DNA from: Symbiobacterium thermophilum
GTDB taxonomy: Bacteria; Bacillota; Sulfobacillia; DYFQ01
DNA: 64,000 nt
Direction: 5' to 3'
Assembly (NCBI GenBank): GCA_020725105.1
Contig: DYFQ01000003.1
Coordinates: 50,030 to 114,029, forward strand
Under the pieces are notes generated by a model. That model was not told the origin of the DNA. It worked only from the letters and a program-made list of their open reading frames with translations, and searched no databases. The stretch's first letter is position 1; each line of letters starts with the position of its first letter. This document shows, piece by piece, positions 24,245 through 33,786 of this stretch. Made by a program: the position numbers and the translations under genes.

Positions 24245-25720
24245 CTACGGCAACGTGACGACGGCTGCCGAAACCAGGCGGAAGAAGGGCGCCGCGCCGA
24301 GGCCGATGAGCAGCGTCCCCAGGACGGCCAGGGTGAAGCCTAGGCCGAACACGGGTGACGCCTTCAGCGGCTCTTCCGTCGCCGGCTCCTCCATGAACAT
24401 GGCCCGGACCACGTTCCAGTAGTAACCCAGCGAGATGACGGAGTTCACCGCCATGGCGACGGCCAGCCAGAACAGGCCGGCGTCCACGGCGGCGCTGAAG
24501 AGCAGGAACTTCCCGAAGAAGCCGGCCGTGGGCGGGATGCCGATGAGCGAGAGGAAGCAGAAGGTCAGCGCCCAGGCCACGAGCGGCGCCCGCCGGCCGA
24601 GCCCGGCGAAGTCGGCCAGCTCCTCGCTCTGGCCGTTGTGGGAGAGGTAGATCAGCGCGGCCCAGGCACCGAGATTCATCACAGTGTAGGCCAGCACGTA
24701 GTAGAGCATGGCCGAGATGCCCCGGTCGGTGGCCACCGCCAGGCCCACCAGGATGTAGCCGGCCTGGGCGATGGAGGAGTAGGCCATCATCCGCTTGACG
24801 TTCTGCTGCAACAGCGCCGTCACGTTGCCCAGGGTCATGGTGGCCAGGGCCAGGACGGCGAAGACCGCCGCCCAGTTGGGCTGGATGATACCGAGCCCGG
24901 TGACGAACACCCGGATGGCGGCGGCAAAGGCCGCTCCTTCCAGGCCCACCGAGAGAAACGCCGCAACCGGGGTGGGCGCGCCCTCGTATGCGTCGGGCAC
25001 GTACATGTGGAAGGGCACCGCCGCCATCTTGAAGCCGAAGCCGGCCACCAGGAACATGGTGGCGGCCAGGAGCGCCGGGCGGAAGGTGGCCGCCGCGCCG
25101 CCGGTGAGCGCATGGCCGATCTCCACCAGGTTGGTGGAACCGGTGATGCCGTAGACCAGCGAGAGCCCGAACAGGAGGACCGCCGAGCCCATCGCCCCGA
25201 TCAGAAAGAGCTTGATGGATGCCTCCTGGGACCTGGCGTCGGACCGGAGCATGCCGGCCAGCACGTAGCCGGAGATGGAGGCCAGCTCCAGCCCGAGGTA
25301 CAGCATGAGCAACTCGTGGGTGGAGGCCATCAGCATGATGCCCACGGTGGCGAAGAGCACCAGCGCGTAGAACTCGCCTGCCGGGACCTGGCGGCGGGCC
25401 AGGTAGTCCGGGGACAGGCCGATCACGATCAGGGCGCCCAGCATGAACACGGGCCGGAAGAAGGTCGACGTGCCGTCCAGCACCAGCATCCGGGCCAGCA
25501 CCTCGCCGGCGCCCCCGACGGACGGGCCCAGTCCGGCGAAGGCGGCGAGCACGCCCGTAGCGGCCACGAACACCAGCGGGCGCTCGCGGCCGCGCAGGAG
25601 CGGGCTGATGGCCACGATCACCGTCCCGGTGACCGCCAGGATCAACTCGGGCAACAGAAAGATCAGTTGCGCCACCAGGACGGCGGTATCGACCTCGCCC
25701 ACGATCGGCAGCGTTGGCAT
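24245..25720 (-). CDS. nuoN: NADH-quinone oxidoreductase-type complex I subunit N
   Basis: A 491-residue antiporter-like proton-pumping subunit with about 14 membrane helices. Conserved Lys and Glu regions are seen (LGLELASISGYVLAG, FKMAAVPFHMYVPDAYEGAP, VKRMMAYSSIAQAGYILVGL). It is the last gene of the operon, 70 bp after nuoM. Length is standard (about 480-500). The C-terminus adds a hydrophobic tail. Confidence 0.96.
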   Translation of the reverse strand: MPTLPIVGEVDTAVLVAQLIFLLPELILAVTGTVIVAISPLLRGRERPLVFVAATGVLAAFAGLGPSVGGAGEVLARMLVLDGTSTFFRPVFMLGALIVIGLSPDYLARRQVPAGEFYALVLFATVGIMLMASTHELLMLYLGLELASISGYVLAGMLRSDARSQEASIKLFLIGAMGSAVLLFGLSLVYGITGSTNLVEIGHALTGGAAATFRPALLAATMFLVAGFGFKMAAVPFHMYVPDAYEGAPTPVAAFLSVGLEGAAFAAAIRVFVTGLGIIQPNWAAVFAVLALATMTLGNVTALLQQNVKRMMAYSSIAQAGYILVGLAVATDRGISAMLYYVLAYTVMNLGAWAALIYLSHNGQSEELADFAGLGRRAPLVAWALTFCFLSLIGIPPTAGFFGKFLLFSAAVDAGLFWLAVAMAVNSVISLGYYWNVVRAMFMEEPATEEPLKASPVFGLGFTLAVLGTLLIGLGAAPFFRLVSAAVVTLP

Positions 25721-25790
25721 GTCCAGACGTCCTTTCCCTCAGCTTGGGGCCGGCAGCCGACGGTCGCGCGGGTGCGCCGGCCGGGTTCCG

Positions 25791-27275
25791 CTAGCCCAGC
25801 ACCCGCCGGATGAACTCCATCACCGCCGGGTTGGTGATGTCAACCAGGAGCCGCGGCCACACGCCCAGCAGCACGATGAGGGCGGCCGGCGGCACCAGCG
25901 TCACCAGTTCACGGGCGTCGGCGTCGGGAATGCCCTTGAACTCCTCCATCTCCTCGCCCATGAGCATCCGCTGGATCATCCAGAGGATGTAGCCGGCGGC
26001 CAGCACGATGGTGAGCACCCCGATGTACACCATGAGCTGGAAGAAGGGGTCGCCGGTGAGATACGCGCCCAGCAGCGTGAAGAACTCGCCGATGAACGGC
26101 GCCAGCCCCGGCAGGCCCAGCGACGCGAAGCCGGTGAAGGCCATGATCACCGCCCACACGGGCATGGTGAAGTAGAAGCCGCGCATGGCCGGGATGTCGC
26201 GGGTGTGCGTCCGCTCGTAAACCACGCCTACCAGCAAGAACAGCATCCCGGTGGCCAGGCCGTGCGCCACCATGTAGAAGATGGCGCCGTTCACCCCCTG
26301 CGGCGTGAGGGCCGCGATGCCCAGCAGCATGAAGCCCATGTGGCTGATGGAGGAATAGGCCACCAGTTTCTTGAGATCCCGCTGCCACATGGCCGTGAGC
26401 GCCCCGTAGATCATGCCGATGACGCCCAGCACCGCCAGGGTGGGCGCGAACCAGATGGCAGCCTCGGGCAAGAGCGGGTGGGTAAAGCGCAGGAAGCCGT
26501 AGGTCCCCATCTTCAGGAGCACCCCGGCCAGGATCACCGAAACGGCGGTGGGCGCCTCCACGTGGGCGTCGGGCAACCAGGTATGGAACGGGAACACCGG
26601 CACCTTCACGGCGAAGCCGAACCAGAGGGCCAGGAAGATCCAGCGCTGGGCCTGGAAGGCGAAAGCGCCGGGGGCCATCTCCATCAGGGCCAGCACGTCA
26701 AAGGTGCGGGCGCCGGTCCCGAAGTACAGGGCGAGAATGCCGACGAGCATGATCACCGAGCCCAGCAGGGTGTACAGGAAGAACTTGATGGCCGCGTACT
26801 CCCGCCGGGGACCGCCCCAGACGCCGATGAGGAAGTACATCGGCACCAGCACGAGTTCGAAGAAGACGTAGAACAGGATCAGGTCCAGGGCCATGAACAC
26901 GCCGAACATGGCCGTGCCCAGGAGCAGGAGGAGGGCGAAGTAGTCCTTGACCCGGTGCTCGATGTTCCACGAGGCCACCACGGCCACGAAGGTCAACAGC
27001 GCCGTGAGCACGATCAGCGGAAGGCTGATCCCGTCCACCGCCAGGAAGTAGCTGATGCCGGCGGCGGGAATCCAGTCCGCGCGCTCCACGAACTGAAAGC
27101 CCCCGGCCGTCCGGTCATAGCCGAGCCACAGGCCCAGAGACAGCCCCAGGGCGGCCAGGGAGTGCAAGAGCGCCACCGTCCGGATGGCCTTCTTCTGCTC
27201 CCGGTCGATGAACAGGATGAACACGCCTCCCAGCAACGGGAGCCACAAGATCAGCGACAGTAGCGGCATCGACAC
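25791..27275 (-). CDS. nuoM: Complex I subunit M
   Basis: A 494-residue antiporter-like membrane subunit. Signatures include FFELVLVPMYFLIGVWGG, KVPVFPFHTWLPDAHVEAPT and KKLVAYSSISHMGFMLLG, with Glu and Lys positioned for proton transfer. The start is GTG at 27275 (GGAGG 5 bp upstream) or ATG at 27269 (11 bp). Between nuoL and nuoN in the usual order. Confidence 0.96.
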   Translation of the reverse strand: MSMPLLSLILWLPLLGGVFILFIDREQKKAIRTVALLHSLAALGLSLGLWLGYDRTAGGFQFVERADWIPAAGISYFLAVDGISLPLIVLTALLTFVAVVASWNIEHRVKDYFALLLLLGTAMFGVFMALDLILFYVFFELVLVPMYFLIGVWGGPRREYAAIKFFLYTLLGSVIMLVGILALYFGTGARTFDVLALMEMAPGAFAFQAQRWIFLALWFGFAVKVPVFPFHTWLPDAHVEAPTAVSVILAGVLLKMGTYGFLRFTHPLLPEAAIWFAPTLAVLGVIGMIYGALTAMWQRDLKKLVAYSSISHMGFMLLGIAALTPQGVNGAIFYMVAHGLATGMLFLLVGVVYERTHTRDIPAMRGFYFTMPVWAVIMAFTGFASLGLPGLAPFIGEFFTLLGAYLTGDPFFQLMVYIGVLTIVLAAGYILWMIQRMLMGEEMEEFKGIPDADARELVTLVPPAALIVLLGVWPRLLVDITNPAVMEFIRRVLG

Positions 27276-27310
27276 CCCGTCCTCCTCGCCCGCTCAGGAT
27301 CCGCCCCGGC

Positions 27311-29242
27311 TCACAGGCGCCAGAGCTGGAAGACTACCAGCCCCACCACCAGGGCGGCAAAGAACGTCAGAATGTACGTCTGCACAAACCCCGTCTGGAT
27401 CGTCCGGAGCCGGCGGCCGGCTCCCACGGTGACGGCGGCGGCGCCGTTCACCAGCCCGTCGACGACGCTCAGGTCGAACTTGCCGGCCGCCTCGGAAAGC
27501 TTGACCGCCACGTACCCCACCGCGTTGACCAGCCAGTCGATGACCCGCTGGTCAAACCAGGCCGCCCACTCGGCCAGCCTCAGGCTGCCCCTGAGCACCG
27601 TGGCGTTGTACAGTTCGTCGAAGTAGTACTTGTTGCGCACCAGGGTGTACACCGGCCGCAGCGCGTTGATGACGGCCCGCCGGTCGACCAGCCGCAGGGC
27701 ATAGATGGCGTACCCCGCGGCGACTCCCAGGAGCGTTGCGCCGACGGCCAGCACGGTGACGATGGGCGCCAGGTGCACCTCGGCCTCGCCGAGCAGCTTG
27801 CCGAACCAGTGATGGCTGATGGGCGCGTTGACCCAGCCGGCGGTGACGGCCAGGACCATGAGGATGGCCAGGGGTACCGTCATCACCGGCGGCGACTCGT
27901 GGGCGTGCTCGTAACGGTGCCTGTCCCGCGGCCGGCCAAAGAACACCAGGATGACGGCGCGAGTCATGTAAAAGGCCGTCAGGAGCGCGCTGATCACGCC
28001 GGCCCAGAAGGCGAAGCCGGCGCCGGACACGCCCGAGTAAAAGGCGGCGTTGAGGATCTCCTCCTTGGAGTAGAAGCCCGCCAGCGGCCACACGCCCGCC
28101 AGGGCCAGCCCACCGATGATGGTTGCCCAGGCCGTGACGGGCATCTTCCGGTACAGCCCGCCCATGGAATGCATCTCCATGGTGTGCATGGCGTGCATCA
28201 CCGAGCCGGCGGCCAGGAACAGCAGGGCCTTGAAGAAGGCGTGGGTCCACAGGTGGAACATCCCCGCCACCAGGCTGCCCACGCCCAGGGCCATCATCAT
28301 GTAGCCGAGCTGGCTCACGGTGGAATAGGCCATGACCCGCTTCATGTCGGTCTGCAGCACGCCAATGGTGGCCCCCAGGAGGGCCGTGATCCCGCCGATG
28401 ACCGCGACCACCGAAAGGGCGGTCGCCGAGGGCTCGAACAGGAAGAAGCTGCGGGCCACCAGGTACACGCCGGCCGCCACCATGGTGGCGGCGTGGATGA
28501 GGGCGGACACCGGCGTGGGGCCTTCCATGGCGTCAGGCAACCACACGTGCAGCGGGAACTGGGCCGACTTGCCCACCGCGCCGCCGAAGACCAGGATGGC
28601 GGCCAGGGTCAGCACCGTCGCGGGCACCTGGTGGTGTTCCACCAGTTCCCGCAGTTCGGGAATGCCCGTCGTCCCCGTGGCCAGCACCAGCACGGCCAGG
28701 CCCACCAGGAACGCCAGGTCGCCGATGCGGGTCACGATGAAAGCCTTCAGCGAGGCCAGCCGCGGGCCCAGGTTCTCGTACCAGTGCCCGATGAGCAGGT
28801 ACGACGCCAGGCCCACCAGTTCGAAGAAGAAGAACAGAAGGATCAGGTTGTCGGCGACCACCAGGCCGAGCATGGAGAACGTGAAAAACGAGAGCGTGGC
28901 GAAGTACCGCCGGTACCGGGCATCACCATGCATGTAGCCCATGGAATACACGTGGACCAGGAAGGAGATGGCGGTGACCACCACCAGCATGACGGCGGCC
29001 AGCGGGTCGATCAGGTAGCCCATGTCCAGCTGCCAGTCGCCCATGACCAGCCAGGGCACGCTCACCCGGGTCGCGGCCCCGCCGGCGACCTCCCAGAGGA
29101 CCACCAGCGAGAGCACCAGCGTGACACCGATGGTCACGACGCCGAGCCAGTCACCCTCGTTCTTGAGCCGCCGGCCGAAGGCGGAAATGAGAAGCCACGA
29201 CACAAGCGGCAGCACCACGATGAGCCAGGCGTGCTCGGTCAC
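27311..29242 (-). CDS. nuoL: Complex I subunit L
   Basis: A 643-residue distal antiporter-like subunit with the long lateral helix at its C-terminus. It has FFFELVGLASYLLIGHWYE, KSAQFPLHVWLPDAMEGPTP and VMAYSTVSQLGYMMMALGV. The GTG start at 29242 lies 10 bp after the nuoK stop. Full length. Confidence 0.97.
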   Translation of the reverse strand: MTEHAWLIVVLPLVSWLLISAFGRRLKNEGDWLGVVTIGVTLVLSLVVLWEVAGGAATRVSVPWLVMGDWQLDMGYLIDPLAAVMLVVVTAISFLVHVYSMGYMHGDARYRRYFATLSFFTFSMLGLVVADNLILLFFFFELVGLASYLLIGHWYENLGPRLASLKAFIVTRIGDLAFLVGLAVLVLATGTTGIPELRELVEHHQVPATVLTLAAILVFGGAVGKSAQFPLHVWLPDAMEGPTPVSALIHAATMVAAGVYLVARSFFLFEPSATALSVVAVIGGITALLGATIGVLQTDMKRVMAYSTVSQLGYMMMALGVGSLVAGMFHLWTHAFFKALLFLAAGSVMHAMHTMEMHSMGGLYRKMPVTAWATIIGGLALAGVWPLAGFYSKEEILNAAFYSGVSGAGFAFWAGVISALLTAFYMTRAVILVFFGRPRDRHRYEHAHESPPVMTVPLAILMVLAVTAGWVNAPISHHWFGKLLGEAEVHLAPIVTVLAVGATLLGVAAGYAIYALRLVDRRAVINALRPVYTLVRNKYYFDELYNATVLRGSLRLAEWAAWFDQRVIDWLVNAVGYVAVKLSEAAGKFDLSVVDGLVNGAAAVTVGAGRRLRTIQTGFVQTYILTFFAALVVGLVVFQLWRL

Positions 29243-29252
29243 CCAACGCCAC

Positions 29253-29561
29253 CTACCACTTCAGCAGGTTGATGCGGTCCACGTCGGAGACGTCTCTCTG
29301 TCTGACGATCATCAGGATGATGGCGAGACCCACCGCCGCTTCGGCCGCAGCCACCGTGATCACGAACAGCGCGAACACCTGGCCCGTCACGTCGTGGGGG
29401 CTCAGGTAACGGGAGAAGCCGACCAGGTTCAGGTTGACGGCGTTGAGCATGAGTTCGATGGCGATGAGGATCCGCACCGCGTTGGTGCGCGCCAGCGCGC
29501 CGTAAAGCCCCAACCCGAACAGCAGCGCCGCCGACACCAGGACCCACGACAGAGGGATCAC
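29253..29561 (-). CDS. nuoK: Complex I subunit K
   Basis: A 102-residue three-helix membrane subunit with the two conserved membrane glutamates (IAIELMLNAVNLNLV and VAAAEAAVGLAI). The GTG start overlaps the nuoJ stop (GTGA), so translation is coupled. Length is typical. Confidence 0.97.
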   Translation of the reverse strand: MIPLSWVLVSAALLFGLGLYGALARTNAVRILIAIELMLNAVNLNLVGFSRYLSPHDVTGQVFALFVITVAAAEAAVGLAIILMIVRQRDVSDVDRINLLKW

Positions 29562-30121
29562 GGCCGCTTCTCCTCCTTTTCCCGCCCGCCTTCGCGGAGG
29601 GTGAGGACGATGGCGCCCACCATGGCCACCAGCAGCACGATGGAGGCCAGTTCAAAGGGAACCACGTACGTGCCGAACAGTTCCCGGCCGATGGCCAGGG
29701 TGGAGGGTGCCGGGTCGCCGGGCGGAAGCCCCGGCCAGGGCGTGGCCCGGTATACCGAGTACATCACCGCCGCGAAACCCACCGCCACGGCGGCCGGCGC
29801 CAACCCCAGGCGCCGGGAGACCAGCCGCCGCACCCGGCGGCCCAGGCCGGCCCCGGCCGGCTCGCCCTCGCCCCTCAGTTCCCGGATGTCCGAGAGCATG
29901 ATGGCGAAGATGACCAGGGCGGTTATGGCCCCGGCGTACACCAGCAACTGGACGGCGAAGAGAAACTCCGCGTGCAGGGTCAGGAAGATGCCGGCCACCG
30001 CCACGAAGGAAAGGACCATCCACAGGGCGGCGTGGACGATGATGTCCGACGTCACCACTTTCCAGGCGGCGAACAGCATGACGGCGCTCAGGGCCAGGAA
30101 CGCGATCTGCAGTCCGGTCAT
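29558..30121 (-). CDS. nuoJ: Complex I subunit J
   Basis: A 187-residue membrane subunit with five hydrophobic segments. AALWMVLSFVAVAGIFLTLH and VQLLVYAGAITALVIFAIML match the conserved TM3 region. A charged Arg/Gly-rich loop (about 95-125) between helices is longer than in E. coli. The last helix and a short charged tail (EGGREKEEKRP) follow. It overlaps nuoK by 4 bp. Confidence 0.94.
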   Translation of the reverse strand: MTGLQIAFLALSAVMLFAAWKVVTSDIIVHAALWMVLSFVAVAGIFLTLHAEFLFAVQLLVYAGAITALVIFAIMLSDIRELRGEGEPAGAGLGRRVRRLVSRRLGLAPAAVAVGFAAVMYSVYRATPWPGLPPGDPAPSTLAIGRELFGTYVVPFELASIVLLVAMVGAIVLTLREGGREKEEKRP

Positions 30122-30180
30122 CAGCCACCCACTCCGTCAGCGCCCCGGGGCCGGGCCCCGGGGCGGCGATACCGGCCGGC

Positions 30181-30708
30181 TCAGGTAGGCCAGCCACCCT
30201 CCAGGTAGGAGCCTTTGCGGCGGGGCCACGGGGTCTTGGGCCCGCGGACCACCACCGCCAGCCGCTCCTTGTCGAAGATCCCGTCGTCCGGGTGGTACGC
30301 CGTCATCTTGTACTCGGGCACCATCTCCAGGGCGTCGAAGGGACACACTTCCACGCAGATGCCGCACTCCATGCAGCGCAACATGTCGATCCAGAACTCG
30401 CCCGGGTAGGTCTTCTTGTCCTCCCCCTGGGCCCGCTCGATGGCGATGATCCCCGGCGGGCACGCCCGCTCGCAGGACATGCAGGCGGTGCACTTGAGTT
30501 CCCGGGTCGCCTCGTCGATGACCAGCGCCGGGTAGGTCCGGTGCCAGGGCGTGGCGTGGTACTCCTCTTCCGGGTACCGGATGGTCACCGGCCGGCGGAA
30601 GAGGTGCTTGAGCGTGACCGCGTGCCCCAGGACGATGGCCCGGGCCGCCCGGTACAGATATATCAGAAAGTCCCTGAACGACCGGTTGCGCGTTACGGCA
30701 GCCTCCAC
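30181..30708 (-). CDS. nuoI: Complex I subunit I (two [4Fe-4S] clusters)
   Basis: A 175-residue ferredoxin-like peripheral-arm subunit. Both cluster motifs are intact: CTACMSCERACPPG and CMECGICVEVCPFDA. They carry electrons from the peripheral arm to cluster N2 in NuoB. The start is uncertain. GTG at 30708 (VEAAVTRNRSF) is the most sensible, though the nearby AAGGA is rather close. Upstream in-frame codons lie in the nuoH-nuoI gap and look non-coding. Confidence 0.93.
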   Translation of the reverse strand: MEAAVTRNRSFRDFLIYLYRAARAIVLGHAVTLKHLFRRPVTIRYPEEEYHATPWHRTYPALVIDEATRELKCTACMSCERACPPGIIAIERAQGEDKKTYPGEFWIDMLRCMECGICVEVCPFDALEMVPEYKMTAYHPDDGIFDKERLAVVVRGPKTPWPRRKGSYLEGGWPT

Positions 30709-30778
30709 CGTTCCTTGACACCCCGTTTCCGGGTGGCACCACCCGCCGGGGCGCCCGCCGCCCCGGCTCGAGTTACCG

Positions 30779-31792
30779 CTAGATCCAGCCCAGCCGCACC
30801 AGCACCGGGAAGAGCAGCCCGGTGAGGGCGATGTTCGCAAGGGACACGGGCAACAGGAACTTCCAGCCGAAGTCCAGCAACTGGTCGATGCGGACCCGCG
30901 GCAGCGTCCACCGGATCCACATGATCACCGTCACCAGGAAGTAGGTCTTCGCCAGGAACCACACCACCGGCGGGATCAGGCCCTTCACCGCCGCCGGGAG
31001 GAACCACGGCGCCTGCCACCCGCCGAGAAACAGCGTGGTGGCGATGGCCGACACGGCCACCAGGTTCGAGAACTCGGCCAGGAAGAAGAAGGACCAGCGC
31101 ATTCCCGAGTACTCGATGTTGTAGCCGGCCACCAGTTCCGACTCGGCTTCGGAGAGGTCAAAGGGCGCCCGGTTCAACTCGGCCATGCCGGCGGTGAGAA
31201 AGACCAGAAAGCCCAGGGGCTGCACCACGATGTACCACAGCCCCTCCTGGGCCCGCACGATCCCCTGCAGGGAAAGGGTGCCGGCCAGCATGACCGGCCC
31301 GATGACCGCCAGCACCAGCGGTACCTCGTAGGCCACCAGCTGGGCGGCGGCCCGCATGGCGGACACCACCGAGTACTTGTTGTTGGCCGCCCAGCCGGCC
31401 ATGACGATGGCGATCATGGTGAATGACGTCACCGCGGCCACGTACAGGATGCCGATGTTCAGGTCCTGGACGATCAGGTTGGGACCAAACGGCACCACCA
31501 CGTAGACCAGGACGGCGGGGACGAAGATGACGATCGGCGCCAGCACGTACATCCACCGGTCCACCCGGGCCGGAACCACGTCCTCCTTGGAGAGGAGCTT
31601 GAACACGTCGGCCATGCTCTGGAGGTAGCCAAACGGGCGCCCCGTTCGCTGCGGTCCCACCCGCGACTGGATGCGGGCGGCGAACTTCCGCTCCCACCAG
31701 ACAAGGAACAGGGCGTTGAACAGCACGAAGCCCAGGATGAGGCTGGCCTTGAGCACGGCCCAGCCCAGGGTGACGAGCCAGGCGGGCATCAC
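30779..31792 (-). CDS. nuoH: Complex I subunit H
   Basis: A 337-residue membrane subunit at the junction of the arms, forming part of the quinone pocket. Conserved ERKFAARIQSRVGPQRTG, MAELNRAPFDLSEAESELVAG and YNIEYSGMRW are all present. The start (GTG 31792 or ATG 31789) overlaps the nuoD stop. The usual length for the family. Confidence 0.97.
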   Translation of the reverse strand: MMPAWLVTLGWAVLKASLILGFVLFNALFLVWWERKFAARIQSRVGPQRTGRPFGYLQSMADVFKLLSKEDVVPARVDRWMYVLAPIVIFVPAVLVYVVVPFGPNLIVQDLNIGILYVAAVTSFTMIAIVMAGWAANNKYSVVSAMRAAAQLVAYEVPLVLAVIGPVMLAGTLSLQGIVRAQEGLWYIVVQPLGFLVFLTAGMAELNRAPFDLSEAESELVAGYNIEYSGMRWSFFFLAEFSNLVAVSAIATTLFLGGWQAPWFLPAAVKGLIPPVVWFLAKTYFLVTVIMWIRWTLPRVRIDQLLDFGWKFLLPVSLANIALTGLLFPVLVRLGWI

Positions 31793-33129
31793 TTGTCCAC
31801 CTCCCCGAAGACGGGATCCATGCTGCCGATGATGGCCACCACGTCGGCCACCAGGTGGCCGACGGGCACGAACTCCAGCAGGGAGACGTGGTGGAAGGAC
31901 GGCGTCCGCCAGTGGCAGCGGTATGGCTTGTCGCTCCCGTCCGACACCACGTAGCAGCCAAGCTCGCCCCGGGGCCCTTCAACCCTGGCGTAGACCTCGC
32001 CCGGCGGGGGCTTGATGAACCGCGGCACCTGGCCCCGCGCGTCCCCTTCCGGCAGCCCGTCCAGGGCCTGGCGGATGATCTTGATGGATTCCTCGATCTC
32101 CTTCATGCGGACCATGAACCGGGCCCACACGTCGCCGGACTCTTCCACGCACACCTTGAAATCGAACTTCTCGTAGCCCGAGTACGGGTCGGCCTTGCGG
32201 AGGTCGTAGGCGACGCCCGAACCCCGCAGCACCGGGCCGGCGGCGCCCCAGGCGATGGCGTCGTCCCGGGACAGCACCCCGACGCCCTGGGTCCGGACGG
32301 CGAAGATCGGGTTGTAGCTCAGGAGGTCGTGGTACTCGGGCAGCCGATTCTCGAGAAGGTCCAGGACCTCGCGGATCTTCTTGTCGGTCCCCGGCGGGAA
32401 GTCGGTGCGCACCCCGCCGAAGCGCATGTAGTTGTAGAGCAGCCGGGCGCCGGAGATGTACTCGAAAACGTCGTAGACGGCTTCCCGCTCCCGGAAGGAG
32501 TGAAGGAACGGGGTCACGGCGCCCAGGTCCAGCGCGGTCGTGCCGAAGAACAGCAGGTGCGACGCGATCCGCTGCAATTCGGAGCAGATTACCCGGATGT
32601 AGTCGGCGCGCTCGGTCGGCTCGATCTCCAGGAGCTTCTCCACGGCCAGGACGAAGGCCAGTTCGTTGGTCATGGCGGCCAGGTAGTCCAGCCGGTCGGA
32701 AAGGGCGATGGTGCCCTGGTACGACCATAGCTCGTTGAGCTTCTCGTGACACCGGTGAAGGTAGCCGATGTCCGGCCGGCACCGGGTGATGGCCTCACCG
32801 CGCAGGCCCAGCACGCACCGGAGTACCCCGTGGGTCGAGGGGTGCTGCGGGCCCATGTTCATGACCATCTCCCGCTCGTTGCCCTCGATCTCCCGGACCT
32901 CCTCGACCAGCAGGTCCTCCACGGGCGGGGTCTGGGGCAGGTACTGCCAGCGGTTGACGTTGGGCCCCTCGAAGTCGTCGCCGGGATACTCGAAGTCGCC
33001 GCGGAACCTGGCCCGCTGCCTGGTCCGGCCCGAGATCTCTTCCACGCTGCCCTCGGCCAGCACCGGTAACTCGATCACGTTCTCCCTGGCCCCGGTCTGG
33101 GGCTCAGGCCTGGTTCGCGCGCCGCCCAT
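31789..33129 (-). CDS. nuoD: Complex I subunit D (49-kDa)
   Basis: A 446-residue quinone-site subunit related to NiFe hydrogenase large subunits. Landmarks are NMGPQHPSTHGVLRCVL, DIGYLHRCHEKL, LRGSGVAYDLRKADPY and the C-terminal GSMDPVFGEVDK. It carries an unusually long N-terminal extension (about 100 residues of charged, Pro-rich sequence before the QHPSTHG core). ATG at 33129 is set by GAGGGAG upstream; an alternative start 42 bp earlier has no site. Confidence 0.95.
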   Translation of the reverse strand: MGGARTRPEPQTGARENVIELPVLAEGSVEEISGRTRQRARFRGDFEYPGDDFEGPNVNRWQYLPQTPPVEDLLVEEVREIEGNEREMVMNMGPQHPSTHGVLRCVLGLRGEAITRCRPDIGYLHRCHEKLNELWSYQGTIALSDRLDYLAAMTNELAFVLAVEKLLEIEPTERADYIRVICSELQRIASHLLFFGTTALDLGAVTPFLHSFREREAVYDVFEYISGARLLYNYMRFGGVRTDFPPGTDKKIREVLDLLENRLPEYHDLLSYNPIFAVRTQGVGVLSRDDAIAWGAAGPVLRGSGVAYDLRKADPYSGYEKFDFKVCVEESGDVWARFMVRMKEIEESIKIIRQALDGLPEGDARGQVPRFIKPPPGEVYARVEGPRGELGCYVVSDGSDKPYRCHWRTPSFHHVSLLEFVPVGHLVADVVAIIGSMDPVFGEVDK

Positions 33130-33186
33130 TGATCGCTCTCCCTCGTAACCTCCGGTCCGGCGGCCGGTCACCCCGGGCCCGTGGCT

Positions 33187-33696
33187 CTACCGCTGGCGCA
33201 CCAGCCTCGGCCGGGGCTTGCGGGCGTCCACAAAGTCCTTCCTCAGCGGGTAACCCTGGAACGATTCGGAGAGGAAAACCCGCCGCAGGTCGGGGTGGCC
33301 CTCGAACCGGACGCCGAACATGTCCCAGATCTCCCGCTCGTGCCACTTGCAGGTGGCCCAGACCCCCGCCAGGGTCGGGCAGGTGGCGTCGTCGCGGGGG
33401 AGGTCCGACTTCAGGACCAGCTTGGCCCCGGTGTCCAGGTTGAACAGGCGGACGTCCAGTTCGAACCGGCCTTCCTTGACGTAGTCCACCACCGTCTCGG
33501 AAGGGCAGTAGTTGAAGCCATGGTCGTCGCGCAGGGCCCGGGCCACCGCCTGAAGGTCCTCGCGGCCCACTCTGAGCTGGACCTCGCCCCACCGGGTGAC
33601 CTCCGGCTGCCAGTCCGGATGGTCCCGGCGGATGGCCTCCAGCACCTGCCGCGTGCCGTCGTTCATGGCCGGTTGCGCCTTGTCGCCTTCCACCAC
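33187..33696 (-). CDS. nuoC: Complex I subunit C (30-kDa)
   Basis: A 169-residue peripheral subunit. The family signature WHEREIWDMFGVRFEGHPDLRRVFL is intact, followed by GYPLRKDF. It is not fused to NuoD as in E. coli. The start is 33696 or, giving a shorter product, the ATG at 33666 (MNDGTRQVLEAI). Conserved sequence begins after residue 20, so both remain possible. Confidence 0.93.
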   Translation of the reverse strand: MVEGDKAQPAMNDGTRQVLEAIRRDHPDWQPEVTRWGEVQLRVGREDLQAVARALRDDHGFNYCPSETVVDYVKEGRFELDVRLFNLDTGAKLVLKSDLPRDDATCPTLAGVWATCKWHEREIWDMFGVRFEGHPDLRRVFLSESFQGYPLRKDFVDARKPRPRLVRQR

Positions 33697-33717
33697 TGCC
33701 GCTCACCAACCCCGCGC

Positions 33718-33763
33718 CCCGGCTTTCGCCGGGCATAAAAATGGCCGGCCAGCACGATTGGCC
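33718..33763 (-). other. Two hairpins between nuoB and nuoC
   Basis: On the minus strand GGCCA-n7-TGGCC (33763-33747) is followed after 5 bases by five T, and then CCCGGC-GAAA-GCCGGG, a 6-bp stem with a GNRA loop (33733-33718). They occupy the otherwise empty 90-bp gap in the nuo operon. They could be a weak attenuator or an RNA processing or stability element. Confidence 0.45.
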
Positions 33764-33786
33764 GCACCCGCCAGGCATACTGCCTG

